Assembly: GCF_947500995.1 (NCBI RefSeq)
Contig: NZ_CANMUA010000005.1
Location: 62,001-126,000, forward strand
Direction: 5' to 3'
Origin: an uncultured Serinicoccus sp.
Lineage (GTDB): Bacteria > Actinomycetota > Actinomycetes > Actinomycetales > Dermatophilaceae
Length of the DNA stretch: 64,000 bases
The translations under genes were made by a program, and so were the position numbers. Below, piece after piece: positions 36,875 to 46,408 of the stretch (position 1 is its first letter; each line of letters opens with the position of its first letter). Below the pieces are notes generated by a model that did no database searches, had not been told where the DNA came from, and worked only from the letters and a program-made list of their open reading frames with translations.

Positions 36875-37687
36875 ATGACATCTCGACACGGCTCCGGGGG
36901 CTTCGGCTCCTTCGAGGACCAGATCTTCGGCCCCGGCGGGCTCCTCGGCCAGGTCTTCGGGCCGCAGGGCGGCCCGTTCGGCCCGGGTGGCGGCCCGCAG
37001 GGCTTCGGCCGCAAGGGCGGCTTCTTCGGCCCCCAGGGCGGGCCGTCCGGCCCGGGCCCGCGCCGCGCGCGCCGCGGCGACGTCCGCAACGCGGTCCTGC
37101 ACCTGCTGCAGCGCGAGCCGATGAACGGCTACCAGCTCATGCAGGAGATCGAGCAGAGCTCCGGCGGGGCCTGGCGGCCCAGCTCCGGGGCGATCTACCC
37201 CGCTCTCGCCCTCCTGGAGGACGAGGGGCTCGTCAGCCAGACGGAGGTGGACGGACGCCGGGCCTACGAGCTCACCGAGGCCGGTCGCGCGGCCGCCCAG
37301 GACCTCCCGCCCCAGGGATGGACCGGTGGTGAGGAGCCGGAGGACCCCTGGGCGCAGGACCGCTCCTCGGGCCGGGGCCGCGGTCCTGGTCACGGGGGTC
37401 ACCGGGACCGCCGCCACCACTCCTCACGCGGGCCCGGCAGCGAGCGCCGCGGCAGCGCGGGGACCCTGTGGAAGGCCCTCGGCAGCGTCGCGATGGCGAC
37501 CCAGGCCGTCGGCCAGTCCGGCCAGGACGAGCTCAACCAGCAGGCGGCCGAGCTGCTCGACCGCACCCGCCGCGACCTCTACCGCATGCTCGCCGAGGCC
37601 GAGGTGGCCCGGGACGAGTTCGACGAGGAGCGGGCCGAGGAGGAGATCGCCGAGGAGATCGCCGAGGGCGAGATCGTCGAGGACTGA
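36875..37687 (+). CDS. PadR-family regulator with Gly/Pro-rich head and coiled C-terminus
   Basis: 270 residues. Residues 1-65 are a Gly/Phe/Pro-rich low-complexity stretch of GPQGG-type repeats. The winged helix spans about 70-150: VRNAVLHLLQREPMNGYQLM, GAIYPALALLEDEGLVSQTE. The rest has a charged linker and a helical acidic tail (VARDEFDEERAEEEIAEE). AGGAGGG precedes ATG 36875. A strong promoter overlapped by an inverted repeat suggests autoregulation; no efflux gene is next to it. Confidence 0.9.
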   Translation: MTSRHGSGGFGSFEDQIFGPGGLLGQVFGPQGGPFGPGGGPQGFGRKGGFFGPQGGPSGPGPRRARRGDVRNAVLHLLQREPMNGYQLMQEIEQSSGGAWRPSSGAIYPALALLEDEGLVSQTEVDGRRAYELTEAGRAAAQDLPPQGWTGGEEPEDPWAQDRSSGRGRGPGHGGHRDRRHHSSRGPGSERRGSAGTLWKALGSVAMATQAVGQSGQDELNQQAAELLDRTRRDLYRMLAEAEVARDEFDEERAEEEIAEEIAEGEIVED

Positions 37688-37747
37688 GCACCCGATCGGG
37701 TGCGCCACCACGCCGTCCCCCGGGAGCACACGACCCCGGGGGACGGC
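37688..37747. terminator. Hairpins between padR and lpd
   Basis: GCACCCGATCGGGTGC (37688-37703) is a perfect palindrome right after the stop. A second hairpin pairs 13 bases, GCCGTCCCCCGGG (37712-37724) with 37735-37747. CATAGT at 37746-37751 may be the -10 of a leaderless lpd transcript (ATG 37761). Confidence 0.65.
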
Positions 37748-37760
37748 ATAGTGTGGCCTT

Positions 37761-39161
37761 ATGGCCGATCACTATGACGTTGTTGTCCTGGGCGCCGGTC
37801 CCGGCGGGTATGTCGCGGCGATCCGCGCGTCCCAGCTGGGCAAGAAGGTGGCCGTCGTCGAGAAGAAGTACTGGGGCGGTGTCTGCCTCAACGTCGGGTG
37901 CATCCCGAGCAAGGCGCTCATCCGCAACGCCGAGATCGCGCACCTGCTGCAGCACGACAAGAAGAAGTACGGCATCGAGGGTGATGCCACCATGTCCTAC
38001 GGCCCGACGTTCCAGCGCTCCCGCTCGGTGAGCAGCGGCATCGTCAAGGGCGTGCACTACCTCATGAAGAAGAACAAGATCACCGAGGTGGACGGCTGGG
38101 GGACACTCACCTCGGCCACCTCGATGGACGTGAAGGACGACGACGGGGGCACCAGCCAGCTCACCTTCGACCACCTCATCCTGGCCACCGGGTCGGTCAC
38201 CAAGATGCTGCCCGGGGTGGAGGTGAGCAAGAACGTCGTCACCTACGAGGAGCAGATCCTCGACGAGGAGCTGCCGGGCTCGATCGTCATCGCCGGCTCC
38301 GGGGCCATCGGCGTCGAGTTCGCCTACGTCATGGCCAACTTCGGGGTCGACGTCACCATCGTCGAGTTCCTCGACCGGATCGTCCCCCTCGAGGAGCCGG
38401 AGATCTCCAAGGCGCTGGCCAAGGAGTACAAGAAGCTCGGCGTCAAGCTCATGACCAGCACCAAGGTCGAGAACGTCGAGGACACCGGTGACGGCGTCAA
38501 GGTCACCGTGACCCCGGCCGACGGCGGCGACTCGCAGACGCTGGAGGCCGACAAGCTGCTCTCCGCCATCGGCTTCGCCCCCCGGGTCGAGGGCTTCGGG
38601 CTGGAGACCACCGGGGTCGAGCTCACCGAGCGCGGCGCCATCGCCATCGACGACTACATGCGGACCAACGTCGACGGCGTCTACGCCATCGGCGACGTGA
38701 CCGCCAAGCTCATGCTGGCGCACACCGCCGAGTCGCAGGGCATCGTGGCCGCCGAGACCCTCGCGGGCGCCGAGACCATGCCGCTGGACTACACCTTCAT
38801 CCCGCGGGCGACCTACTGCCACCCGCAGATCGCCTCGATGGGCCTCACCGAGCAGGCGGCCAAGGACGCCGGCCACGACGTCAAGACGGCGCAGTTCCCG
38901 TTCTCCGCCAACGGCAAGGCCATGGGGCTGGGCGACGGTGTCGGCTTCGTCAAGGTCGTCGCCGACGCGAAGTACAACGAGATCCTCGGCGCCCACCTCA
39001 TCGGCCCGGACGTCACCGAGCTGCTGCCGATCCTCAACCTGGCGCAGACCTGGGACCTCACCGCCGACGAGATGTCGCGCACCGTCTTCGCGCACCCGAC
39101 CCTGGGCGAGGCCGTCAAGGAGGCCGTGCACGGCATCGCCGGCCACATGATCAACCTCTAG
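37761..39161 (+). CDS. lpd: Dihydrolipoyl dehydrogenase
   Basis: 466 residues. The E3 subunit of 2-oxo-acid dehydrogenase complexes reoxidises lipoyl groups with NAD+. FAD site [18 protein letters not shown]; redox disulfide [18 protein letters not shown] site [15 protein letters not shown]-terminal His-Glu pair in [15 protein letters not shown]. No ribosome site is visible before ATG 37761. The partner E1/E2 genes are not in the window. Confidence 0.96.
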   Translation: MADHYDVVVLGAGPGGYVAAIRASQLGKKVAVVEKKYWGGVCLNVGCIPSKALIRNAEIAHLLQHDKKKYGIEGDATMSYGPTFQRSRSVSSGIVKGVHYLMKKNKITEVDGWGTLTSATSMDVKDDDGGTSQLTFDHLILATGSVTKMLPGVEVSKNVVTYEEQILDEELPGSIVIAGSGAIGVEFAYVMANFGVDVTIVEFLDRIVPLEEPEISKALAKEYKKLGVKLMTSTKVENVEDTGDGVKVTVTPADGGDSQTLEADKLLSAIGFAPRVEGFGLETTGVELTERGAIAIDDYMRTNVDGVYAIGDVTAKLMLAHTAESQGIVAAETLAGAETMPLDYTFIPRATYCHPQIASMGLTEQAAKDAGHDVKTAQFPFSANGKAMGLGDGVGFVKVVADAKYNEILGAHLIGPDVTELLPILNLAQTWDLTADEMSRTVFAHPTLGEAVKEAVHGIAGHMINL

Positions 39162-39180
39162 ACGCGCACGAGGCGGCGCG

Positions 39181-40713
39181 GTGGCTGCCCGCTGGAGCAT
39201 CGGCCGCGCCGCCGTGCTCGTCGCCGGTCTGACCGGCGTCTCGATCCTGCTCGGCTTCGTCCGGGACGCCGTCATCGCGGCCGTCTACGGTGCCGGGCCG
39301 CAGCTGGACGCCTACTTCGTCGCGCTGGGGCTGGCCAACATCGTCCTGGGGCTGCTCGGCACGTCCCTCACCCGGGCCTCCACCCCGGTGCTCGCGCGCG
39401 AGGCCGACGGCGAGCAGGAGTGCCCGGGGCACCGGACCTTCGACGTCGTCCTCACCCTCGCCGTGGTGGGCATCGGTGCCCTGAGCGTCGCCCTGGGGCT
39501 CGCCGCCGCGCCCGTGTCCCGGGTGCTGGCCCCGGGGCTGGACGGCGAGGCCGCCGACCTGCTCGTGCTGCTCACCCGGATCGTCCTCGTGACGACGGTG
39601 CTCGTCGCCGCGACCGACCTGCTCGTGGCCCTGGCCCAGGCGCACGGCGTCTTCCGCTGGGGCGCCCTGCAGGGCGTGCCCTTCAACCTCGTCATGATCG
39701 CCGCCGCCGGGCTGCTGGGGCCGCGCATCGGGGTCGTCGCCCTCGCGGTCGGCTTCGTGGTCGGGTCGCTCGCCCGGCTGGTGCTGCAGCTGGTCCCGCT
39801 CGCCCGGCACCGCTGGCCGGTCCGCCCCCGTCTGGACCCGCGGTCACCGGGCGTGCGCGAGATCGGCTGGCTGCTGCCCCCGCTGCTCGTCGGCCAGGCG
39901 ATGCTCAACGTCAACACCATCGTCGACCGCGCCGTGGCCTCCACGGTGGGTGAGGGGGCGGTGACGGCCGTCTTCCTCGGCTGGCGGCTGGTCAACCTGC
40001 CGGAGATGCTCGTCGTGGCGGCGCTCGTCGCCCCGCTCTACCCCGCGATGGCGGCGGCGGCAGGGGCGCAGGACCGGGAGCGGCTGCGGGCTCTGGTGCA
40101 CCGAGGGCTCGCGGTCTCGCTGACCCTCCTCGTGCCCGTGACCGTGGCCCTGCTGGCCGCCCCGCAGCAGGTGGTCACCCTTGCCTTCGGCCGGGGGGCC
40201 TTCGACGAGCGCGCGGTGCAGGTCACGGCGGTGGCCGTCGTGTGCTTCCTGCCCGGGCTGCTGGCGCTGGCCTGTCGGCAGGTGCTGGTCAGCGCGTGCT
40301 ACGCCGTCGGCGACACCCGCGGGCCGGTGGCCGTGGGCGTGCTGGCGATGGTCGTCAACGTCGTCGGGGACCTGACGCTGGCCCCGGTCCTCGGCGTGGC
40401 CGGGATCGTCGTGGCGACGTCGGCGTCGCTGCTGGTCGCGGCGGGGCTCACCGGCTGGCTCGCGGCCCGCCGGCACGGCCTGGTCCCCGCGCGGAGCACG
40501 CTGCCGCTGCTAGGCCGCACCGCGGTCGCGGGCCTGGGTGCAGCCCTGACCACGTGGGGCGCCGTGCGGCTGGCGGGTCTGGACCAGGCCTGGGCGGGCG
40601 CCGGCCTGGCCCTCGTCGTCGCGGCCGTGACCTACCAGCTCGCCCTCGCCCTGCTGCGTGCCCCGGAGCGCTACGTCGCTCTCCAGGTGGTGCGTCAGGT
40701 GCGCCGCCGCTGA
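39181..40713 (+). CDS. MurJ/MviN-type lipid II flippase homologue
   Basis: 510 residues with about 14 membrane helices of the MOP/MVF superfamily. AGLTGVSILLGFVRDAVIAA and AYFVALGLANIVLGLLGTSL at the N-terminus fit the MurJ central cavity, and FGRGAFDERAVQVTAVA is a further family motif. These proteins flip lipid-linked sugars across the membrane. It starts at GTG 39181, 19 bases after lpd. Neighbouring ATP-grasp rather than division genes suggests a polysaccharide flippase may be as likely as the essential MurJ. Its 3' end overlaps the opposite gene by 204 bases. Confidence 0.85.
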   Translation: MAARWSIGRAAVLVAGLTGVSILLGFVRDAVIAAVYGAGPQLDAYFVALGLANIVLGLLGTSLTRASTPVLAREADGEQECPGHRTFDVVLTLAVVGIGALSVALGLAAAPVSRVLAPGLDGEAADLLVLLTRIVLVTTVLVAATDLLVALAQAHGVFRWGALQGVPFNLVMIAAAGLLGPRIGVVALAVGFVVGSLARLVLQLVPLARHRWPVRPRLDPRSPGVREIGWLLPPLLVGQAMLNVNTIVDRAVASTVGEGAVTAVFLGWRLVNLPEMLVVAALVAPLYPAMAAAAGAQDRERLRALVHRGLAVSLTLLVPVTVALLAAPQQVVTLAFGRGAFDERAVQVTAVAVVCFLPGLLALACRQVLVSACYAVGDTRGPVAVGVLAMVVNVVGDLTLAPVLGVAGIVVATSASLLVAAGLTGWLAARRHGLVPARSTLPLLGRTAVAGLGAALTTWGAVRLAGLDQAWAGAGLALVVAAVTYQLALALLRAPERYVALQVVRQVRRR

Positions 40714-41910
40714 CCGGGTGACGCTCGGACCCTCGGGGGCCGCCGGGGCCCCGGGCTCGGCGCCCGCGCCGACCTTGCCGACCATGAGGTGGAGCACGGG
40801 CCCGGGGTCGGTGAGGGCCGCGACGCTGTGCCGGGCCCGGGTCGCCCACCACAGGGTGGTGGCCAGGTCCGGGGCCACTCCCCCGCGCCGCTCCTGGCGA
40901 GCGCGCCGCAGGTCACCGGCCAGCCACTGGTAGCGCACGCCGGGGCGCCCCTCGCCCAGCCTGGGCACGGAGCCGCCCGTCGTGGCCCGCAGGCCGGCGT
41001 CGACCAGGCCCGGACGCGCCCGCTCGCCGAGGGCCAGCGAGCCGAAGAAGCGGCCGTTGAGGTCGATGAGACGGTGCCCTCCGTCGGCACCCACGAGGAA
41101 CTGGAGCTCGACCAGCCCGGTCCACCCCAACCGGCGCAGCAGGTCCTCGCAGCGGTCCGCGAGGACGGGGTCGACCGAGACGGTGCGGGCCCGCGCGGAC
41201 GCCCCCGACGGCGTGGGGAACAGCCGGGGGGAGACCTGCTGCACCCGCCCGAGCAGGTGCCCCTCGTGCATGACGCCGATGACCGCGGCCAGGTGGCCCT
41301 CGACCGGCTCCTGCAGGATCGGCTGGTCCCGCGAGCCCTCGAAGGCGCGCAGGTGCTCGGCGAGCTGCTCCCGGGTCGAGCACACCCGCGTCTCGATGCG
41401 GTGGGTGCGGCTCTGCTGGGGCGACCAGTGCCAGCGGTTCTTCACCACGACCGGCAGGGCGACGTCGGCCGTCGCCCCGGGCGGCAGGGTCGAGGTCGCC
41501 GGCGTGCCCAGCCCGACCCGCGTGGCCAGCTCGGCGAGGACCAGCTTGTCCGTCGCCGCGCCGACGACCGACGCCGCAGGATGGGCCACCGGGGTGTCGA
41601 GGAGGTCGCGATGGTGGGTCAGCGCCGCCATCCAGTCGTCGCCGGAGCCGACGACGACGGCATACCCTCCCTCGCGGGTCGCGCGCCGGACCCCGGCGAC
41701 GAAGGCGGCGGGGTCGCCCGTGGGTCGGGGCACCACGTGCGTGCGGGTGACGGCTCGCGAGGCACCCACCAGACCGGCGCCGGGCCGCGAGGACCCGACA
41801 CCGACCCGCCAGCCCGCGCGGTGCAGAGCCCGCGCCGCGGTCACCGCGCCCCGGTCGCGGGTGTGCGCGAGGATCAGCACCGAGGCGGCAGGGCTCCCGG
41901 CGGACGACAT
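40510..41910 (-). CDS. ATP-grasp domain protein
   Basis: 466 residues. A pre-ATP-grasp domain (SVLILAHTRDRGAVTAARAL) leads into the ATP-grasp fold: LPVVVKNRWHWSP, PILQEPVEGH, GWTGLVELQFLV and HRLIDLNGRFFGSLAL, the last holding Mg-binding Asp and Asn. Such proteins ligate carboxylates to amines. The substrate is unknown. Residues beyond about 400 are encoded antisense to the end of the murJ-like gene, and that tail has no domain features. Confidence 0.82.
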   Translation of the reverse strand: MSSAGSPAASVLILAHTRDRGAVTAARALHRAGWRVGVGSSRPGAGLVGASRAVTRTHVVPRPTGDPAAFVAGVRRATREGGYAVVVGSGDDWMAALTHHRDLLDTPVAHPAASVVGAATDKLVLAELATRVGLGTPATSTLPPGATADVALPVVVKNRWHWSPQQSRTHRIETRVCSTREQLAEHLRAFEGSRDQPILQEPVEGHLAAVIGVMHEGHLLGRVQQVSPRLFPTPSGASARARTVSVDPVLADRCEDLLRRLGWTGLVELQFLVGADGGHRLIDLNGRFFGSLALGERARPGLVDAGLRATTGGSVPRLGEGRPGVRYQWLAGDLRRARQERRGGVAPDLATTLWWATRARHSVAALTDPGPVLHLMVGKVGAGAEPGAPAAPEGPSVTRSAAAHLTHHLESDVALRGTQQGEGELVGHGRDDEGQAGARPGLVQTRQPHGAPRGQGCTQARDRGAA

Positions 41911-42042
41911 GCGCAGACCCTATGCGCCCGCCGCCCCCATCCGGGGGAGAATCGCCGCCGCCGCCCGAGGGGGGATATCCCCCACCCGGATCTGGGAGCC
42001 TGCCCCGTCGCCTCCTCGCCGGGCCCCCGGCAGGCTGGACCC

Positions 42043-42558
42043 ATGAACGAGAACACCGCCTCCACCCCCGCCCCCGACCTCCCACCCATCCTGCCGCAAC
42101 CGCGCCCGCAGCAGGAGCACCGCTCCTCCGCGCTCGACGGCGTGTACGCCGCGCTGCGCCGTCTCCCCGCCCGTCGTACGGACGACGCGGTGCTGGGGGG
42201 CGTGTGCGCCACCGTGGCCGACCGCCTCGGCGTCGCGCCGATCGCCGTCCGCGCCGCCGCCGTCGTCGTCGCCCTCCTGGGTGGCGTCGGCGTCGGGATC
42301 TACCTCATCGCCTGGACGCTCCTGCCCGACCTCTCCGGGCGCACCCACCTCGAGGGCGGCCTGCGCGACGGGCGGGGCCGGTCCCTGCTCGTCCTGGCCC
42401 TCGGGGCGTTCGCCGCGCTGGGGGTGCTCGGCGGCGGGCTGTCCTTCCTCGCCGCGATCCTGCCCGAGCTCGTCGGGGTGGCCGCGCTGGCCGCCCTGGG
42501 CTACTGGGCGTGGACCCGCGCGCACCGGCGCCAGCCGCGCGAGGACGCCACCCGCTGA
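42043..42558 (+). CDS. PspC-domain membrane protein
   Basis: 171 residues. After a Pro-rich head, RRTDDAVLGGVCATVADRLG with the following helix (AAAVVVALLGGVGVGIYLIA) is the PspC domain. Two further membrane segments follow (LLVLALGAFAALGVLGG and LVGVAALAALGYWAW). PspC proteins sense or buffer membrane stress, often with LiaS-type kinases. It is alone here, divergent from the ATP-grasp gene. Confidence 0.88.
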   Translation: MNENTASTPAPDLPPILPQPRPQQEHRSSALDGVYAALRRLPARRTDDAVLGGVCATVADRLGVAPIAVRAAAVVVALLGGVGVGIYLIAWTLLPDLSGRTHLEGGLRDGRGRSLLVLALGAFAALGVLGGGLSFLAAILPELVGVAALAALGYWAWTRAHRRQPREDATR

Positions 42559-42591
42559 CCGGGGCAGGGACTCCCCGCCAGCAGCGGTGGC

Positions 42592-42626
42592 CGCGCCGGC
42601 CTGGCCCTTCGGGGCCGGCCGGCGCG
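42592..42626. terminator. Bidirectional terminator with TTCG tetraloop
   Basis: CGCGCCGGCC and GGCCGGCGCG pair with an inner GGCCC/GGGCC around loop TTCG (42608-42611), between converging genes. Confidence 0.85.
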
Positions 42627-42648
42627 CTCGTGCGTGCCCGGGCTGCGC

Positions 42649-43563
42649 TCAGGCGTCGGCCAGCTCCTCGCGCAGCAGCAGCAGCCGCGCCACCAGGGCC
42701 TCGGCCTCCGCCAGGACCCGCTCGCCCCATCCCCGCGCCTCGTCCATCCGGGTCGTGACCTCGGCGTGGCCGACCATCCGCATCCGGCCGGGCGACGGCT
42801 CCGGGAACCCGGCCAGGTCGGGCAGCGGCAGGTCGGGCAGCTGTGAGCTCTCGACCTCCTCGCGCAGCCGCTGGACGGCCTCGTCCGCCGCGGCGACCTG
42901 GCGGCGCAGCTCGCCCAGCCCGTCGGACCAGAACGCGGCGCCATGGACGTCGGTCACCATCATCGCCGAGGCCTCCATCCCGGCCGCGACGACGGGGATC
43001 CGGGCGCTGATCCGGCGCAGCAGGGGGACCAGCGCCCGGGCCTGCGGGAGCAGCACCTCGACGTCGGCACGCCGGGTGATGGCCTGCTGGCGCCGCTCGG
43101 CCCAGGTGACGACCTCCTCCTCCGGCGGCGGCCCGGTCCTCCCCCGGGCCCCGGGCCGCGGCGTCCCGGCCCGCGCCGCGAGCACGAGGTCGGCGAGCGC
43201 CTCCTGGTAGGGCGTCTCCGTGTCGCCCAGCGCCGCGATGTCGCCGTCGAGCTGGTCGGCCTCCAGGGCGAGGGTGGCGAGGCGGGCCCGGATCTCCTCC
43301 ACCCGCTCGGCCGCCTCCTGCGCCTCGGCCAGCTCCCGCTGGCGCCGCTCGTCGAGCGACCCGTCGAGGGAGGCGATCCACCGGTGCGGGCCCTGCCGGT
43401 CGAGCCGGTCGACGTCGCCCTGGTGGGCGTCGCGCAGCCGGGTGCGCTCGGCGAGCAGCGCCCGGTCCCGGTCGAGCCGGGGCTGCAGCCGCTCCCGCGA
43501 GAGCCGAAGGCGTCGGGAGCGGGCCCGCAGGTCCTCCAGCTCCAGCAGCTGCTCGGCGTCCAC
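42649..43563 (-). CDS. Hypothetical coiled-coil protein
   Basis: 304 residues, not recognised. Long charged helices dominate: LEDLRARSRRLRLSRERLQP, RRQRELAEAQEAAERVEEIR, and a C-terminal VLAEAEALVARLLLLREEL. A central Pro/Gly segment (GTPRPGARGRTGPPPEEE) splits two coiled coils. No signal peptide or enzyme motif is present. It is four bases from the small membrane-protein gene upstream, forming a two-gene operon. Confidence 0.75.
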   Translation of the reverse strand: MDAEQLLELEDLRARSRRLRLSRERLQPRLDRDRALLAERTRLRDAHQGDVDRLDRQGPHRWIASLDGSLDERRQRELAEAQEAAERVEEIRARLATLALEADQLDGDIAALGDTETPYQEALADLVLAARAGTPRPGARGRTGPPPEEEVVTWAERRQQAITRRADVEVLLPQARALVPLLRRISARIPVVAAGMEASAMMVTDVHGAAFWSDGLGELRRQVAAADEAVQRLREEVESSQLPDLPLPDLAGFPEPSPGRMRMVGHAEVTTRMDEARGWGERVLAEAEALVARLLLLREELADA

Positions 43564-43566
43564 GGC

Positions 43567-43956
43567 TCAGGCCTGGACCGGCCGGACCTGCGACAGCTGG
43601 CGGGCGGCGAGCAGGCAGAGCACCCCGCCGAAGGCGCTGAGCACCAGGCCCGGCCCGGGCATCCACCCCTCGAGACCCACCAGGCGCAGCAGGTGGACGA
43701 CCTGCCAGAGGGGGAGCCCCAGGGCCACGACGGCACACACCACCGACTGGGCGACGACGAGGCCGCGCAGCCGGACGGCGGGCACCATCCCCCCGGCGAG
43801 CGCGAGGAGCCCGGCGTAGAACACCCACAACCCGGCACCGACGGCGCCGCTCACCGGACCGGCATACGTGTAGACCCAGGGCAGGAGGCCGCCGAGGACC
43901 ATCATGCCCGCGGCGAGGAGCAACCGGCCCTGGCCCGGGGCGCGTCGGGAGCGCAT
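43567..43956 (-). CDS. Hypothetical four-helix membrane protein
   Basis: 129 residues from ATG 43956 (GTG 43965 possible). Four hydrophobic segments are visible: LLLAAGMMVLGGLLPW, AVGAGLWVFYAGLLALAGG, LVVAQSVVCAVVALGLP and LVLSAFGGVLCLLAAR. No family was recognised. It is co-transcribed with the downstream coiled-coil gene. Confidence 0.7.
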   Translation of the reverse strand: MRSRRAPGQGRLLLAAGMMVLGGLLPWVYTYAGPVSGAVGAGLWVFYAGLLALAGGMVPAVRLRGLVVAQSVVCAVVALGLPLWQVVHLLRLVGLEGWMPGPGLVLSAFGGVLCLLAARQLSQVRPVQA

Positions 43957-44189
43957 GAGCGGCACTGTATGCCACGTCGCCCCGCAGGGGTGGCCTGCGC
44001 GCCGGCCGGGCGGGTGGCCCCGAGACCGGCCACGGGGCGGGCGGCACCACTCGTCGCCGACGCCTCGCCGCTCGCCGCACCGCCGGCACCGTTCGGCGCA
44101 CCACCGCCGCGCGCTCCTTGCCGCCGCGTCACGGCCTCGTGTTCGGTAGGCCTGCTGGCCACATCCGTCCCGCAGAGCAAGGAGGCTCC

Positions 44190-44471
44190 ATGCTTGACGT
44201 CGACCAACGACGTGAGTACTGGCGGCGCAACGTCCGCATCATGTCGGTCCTACTGGTGATCTGGGCGTTGGTGTCCTTCGGCGCCGGCATCCTCTTCGTC
44301 GACGTGCTCAACGCCGTGAGCATCTTCGGCATACCGCTCGGGTTCTGGTTCGCCCAGCAGGGGTCGATCATCGTCTTCGTCCTGCTCATCGCCTTCTACG
44401 TGTGGCGCATGGACAAGCTGGACGCGGAGTTCGGCATCACCGAGTACGAGCAGGAGGTGCATCACCAGTGA
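44190..44471 (+). CDS. DUF4212 small subunit of a sodium/solute symporter
   Basis: 93 residues with two membrane helices (IMSVLLVIWALVSFGAGILF and GSIIVFVLLIAFYVWRMDKL). The pattern YWRRNVR at the start and FGIPLGFWFAQQGSI between the helices is typical of DUF4212, the partner of VC_2705-type symporters. AAGGAGG precedes ATG 44190. The stop overlaps the GTG of the symporter gene. Confidence 0.9.
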   Translation: MLDVDQRREYWRRNVRIMSVLLVIWALVSFGAGILFVDVLNAVSIFGIPLGFWFAQQGSIIVFVLLIAFYVWRMDKLDAEFGITEYEQEVHHQ

Positions 44472-46192
44472 GCCCCATCCAGGCCTGGACGCTCGTCTTC
44501 GTCGTCCTCACGTTCGGCTTCTACATCTGGATCGCCTACCGCAGCCGGGTCTCCGACACGGCCGGGTTCTACGTCGCCGGCGGCGGCATCCCCGCACCGG
44601 CCAACGGCGCGGCGGTCGCCGCCGACTGGATGAGCGCCGCGTCGTTCATCTCGATGGCCGGGCTCATCGCCTTCAGCCAGAACGGCTACGCCGGCTCGGT
44701 CTTCCTCATGGGCTGGACCGGCGGCTACGTGCTGCTGGCCCTCCTGCTCGCCCCCTACCTGCGCAAGTTCGGCAAGTACACCGTGCCGGACTTCGTCGGC
44801 GACCGCTACAACGAGACCGCCCGCCTGGTCTCGGTCGTCTGCGCCCTGGTCGTGTCGTTCGTCTACGTCGCCGGGCAGATGGCCGGGGTGGGCGTGGTCT
44901 TCCAGCGCTTCCTCGGCGTCGACCGCACGTGGGGCGTCGTCATCGGGATGGCGATCGTCTTCCTCTACGCCGTGCTCGGTGGCATGAAGGGCATCACCTG
45001 GACCCAGGTCGCGCAGTACTCCGTCCTCATCGTCGCCTACATCATCCCCGCGGTGGCGATCTCGCTGCAGCTGGCCGGCAACCCGTTCCCGCAGATCGGC
45101 TTCGGGCAGATCCTCGGCGAGCTCGACGGGCTGCAGCAGGACCTCGGGCTGGCGGCCTACACCGAGGCCTTCACCCAGACCTCCATGGTCAACATGGTCC
45201 TCATCACCGCCGCCCTGATGTTCGGGACCGCGGGGCTGCCGCACGTCATCGTCCGGTTCTACACCGCGAAGTCGGTCCGGGCCGCGCGCTACTCGGCGCT
45301 GTGGGCGTTGTTCTTCATCTCGCTGCTCTACACGATCGCCCCGGCCGTCGGCGCGTTCAGCAAGTACAACGTGCTGACCCAGATCCCGGGCAGCGCGATC
45401 GGTGACACCCCGGCGTGGTTCAACACCTGGAGCGACGTCGGGCTCATCACCGTCACCGACCTCAACGGCAACGGGATCATCGACGTCGCCGGGGCCATCG
45501 GCGAGGGCACCGAGCTGGCGATCAACAACGACATCGTCGTGCTGGCCGCCCCGGAGATCGCCGGTCTCCCGGCACCCATCGTCGGTCTCGTCGCGGCCGG
45601 TGGTCTGGCGGCGGCGCTGTCCACCGCCTCCGGTCTGCTCCTGGTCATCTCCAGCTCGGTGGCCAACGACATCTACTGGAAGAAGATCAACCCGCGGGCC
45701 ACCGACGCCCAGCAGCTGCGCGTCGGCCGGATCGCCATGGCCGCTGCGATCCTCGTGGCCGGCTACCTCGGGATCAACCCGCCCGGGTTCGTGGCCGAGG
45801 TGGTCGCCCTGGCCTTCGGCCTGGCCGCCGCCTCCTTCTTCCCGATCCTCTTCCTCGGGATCTTCTGGAAGAAGGCGACCGCCGCGGCCGCCGCGACCGG
45901 TATGGCGGTCGGCCTCGGCGTGACGTTGCTGTACCAGCTGTGGACGTTGCCGACCTTCTTCGGCAACGAGCCCATCCTGGACATCCCCGCGACCGGCATC
46001 GGGACGATCGGCATGATCCTCAACCTCATCACCATCGTCGTCGTCTCGCAGTTCACCAAGGAGCCCAGCGAGCTGATGCAGCAGGTGGTCGAGGACGTCC
46101 GCTACCCCGGGCGCTCGGAGCTGGTGGCCGCCCACGCGGAGGGCCATCTCGGCGAGTACGCCGAGGAGCACCACCTCGACGACGACCGCTGA
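44468..46192 (+). CDS. Sodium:solute symporter, acetate/organic-acid type
   Basis: 574 residues with 13 or so membrane helices of the SSS family. FYVAGGGIPAPANGAAVAAD and WMSAASFISMAGLIAF in the first helices and RFYTAKSVRAARYS after the middle are the signatures of VC_2705/ActP-like carriers. It works with the DUF4212 subunit, with coupled translation (GTGA). The likely substrate is a monocarboxylate such as acetate. The insert with ITVTDLNGNGIIDVAG resembles an extracellular loop. Confidence 0.92.
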   Translation: MSPIQAWTLVFVVLTFGFYIWIAYRSRVSDTAGFYVAGGGIPAPANGAAVAADWMSAASFISMAGLIAFSQNGYAGSVFLMGWTGGYVLLALLLAPYLRKFGKYTVPDFVGDRYNETARLVSVVCALVVSFVYVAGQMAGVGVVFQRFLGVDRTWGVVIGMAIVFLYAVLGGMKGITWTQVAQYSVLIVAYIIPAVAISLQLAGNPFPQIGFGQILGELDGLQQDLGLAAYTEAFTQTSMVNMVLITAALMFGTAGLPHVIVRFYTAKSVRAARYSALWALFFISLLYTIAPAVGAFSKYNVLTQIPGSAIGDTPAWFNTWSDVGLITVTDLNGNGIIDVAGAIGEGTELAINNDIVVLAAPEIAGLPAPIVGLVAAGGLAAALSTASGLLLVISSSVANDIYWKKINPRATDAQQLRVGRIAMAAAILVAGYLGINPPGFVAEVVALAFGLAAASFFPILFLGIFWKKATAAAAATGMAVGLGVTLLYQLWTLPTFFGNEPILDIPATGIGTIGMILNLITIVVVSQFTKEPSELMQQVVEDVRYPGRSELVAAHAEGHLGEYAEEHHLDDDR

Positions 46193-46214
46193 CCGCCCCG
46201 ACCGGGGATCTCAC

Positions 46215-46253
46215 ACCGGCCGTACGCCCTGACCGCCAGGGCGTACGGCCGGT
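46215..46253. terminator. Perfect hairpin after the symporter
   Basis: ACCGGCCGTACGCCCT (46215-46230) pairs perfectly with AGGGCGTACGGCCGGT (46238-46253), loop seven. Confidence 0.8.
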
Positions 46254-46265
46254 CCCGCGTCCCCC

Positions 46266-46299
46266 CACCGGACGCGCGGGGAGAGACGCACCGGACGCG
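46266..46299 (+). repeat. Two units of the CACCGGACGCG repeat family
   Basis: The core CACCGGACGCG starts at 46266 and 46289, 23 bases apart. The same core makes arrays at 52450-52603 (reverse orientation) and 62032-62130. Confidence 0.7.
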
Positions 46300-46408
46300 C
46301 GACGGGGACGGAACCACCGAGGGTGACGTGGCGTCATACGCCTGACCGAAGCACCATCCCGGCCCAGGGCTCCGCCTCCTGGAGCCCCCTCCCAGGAATC
46401 GAGTCGCC

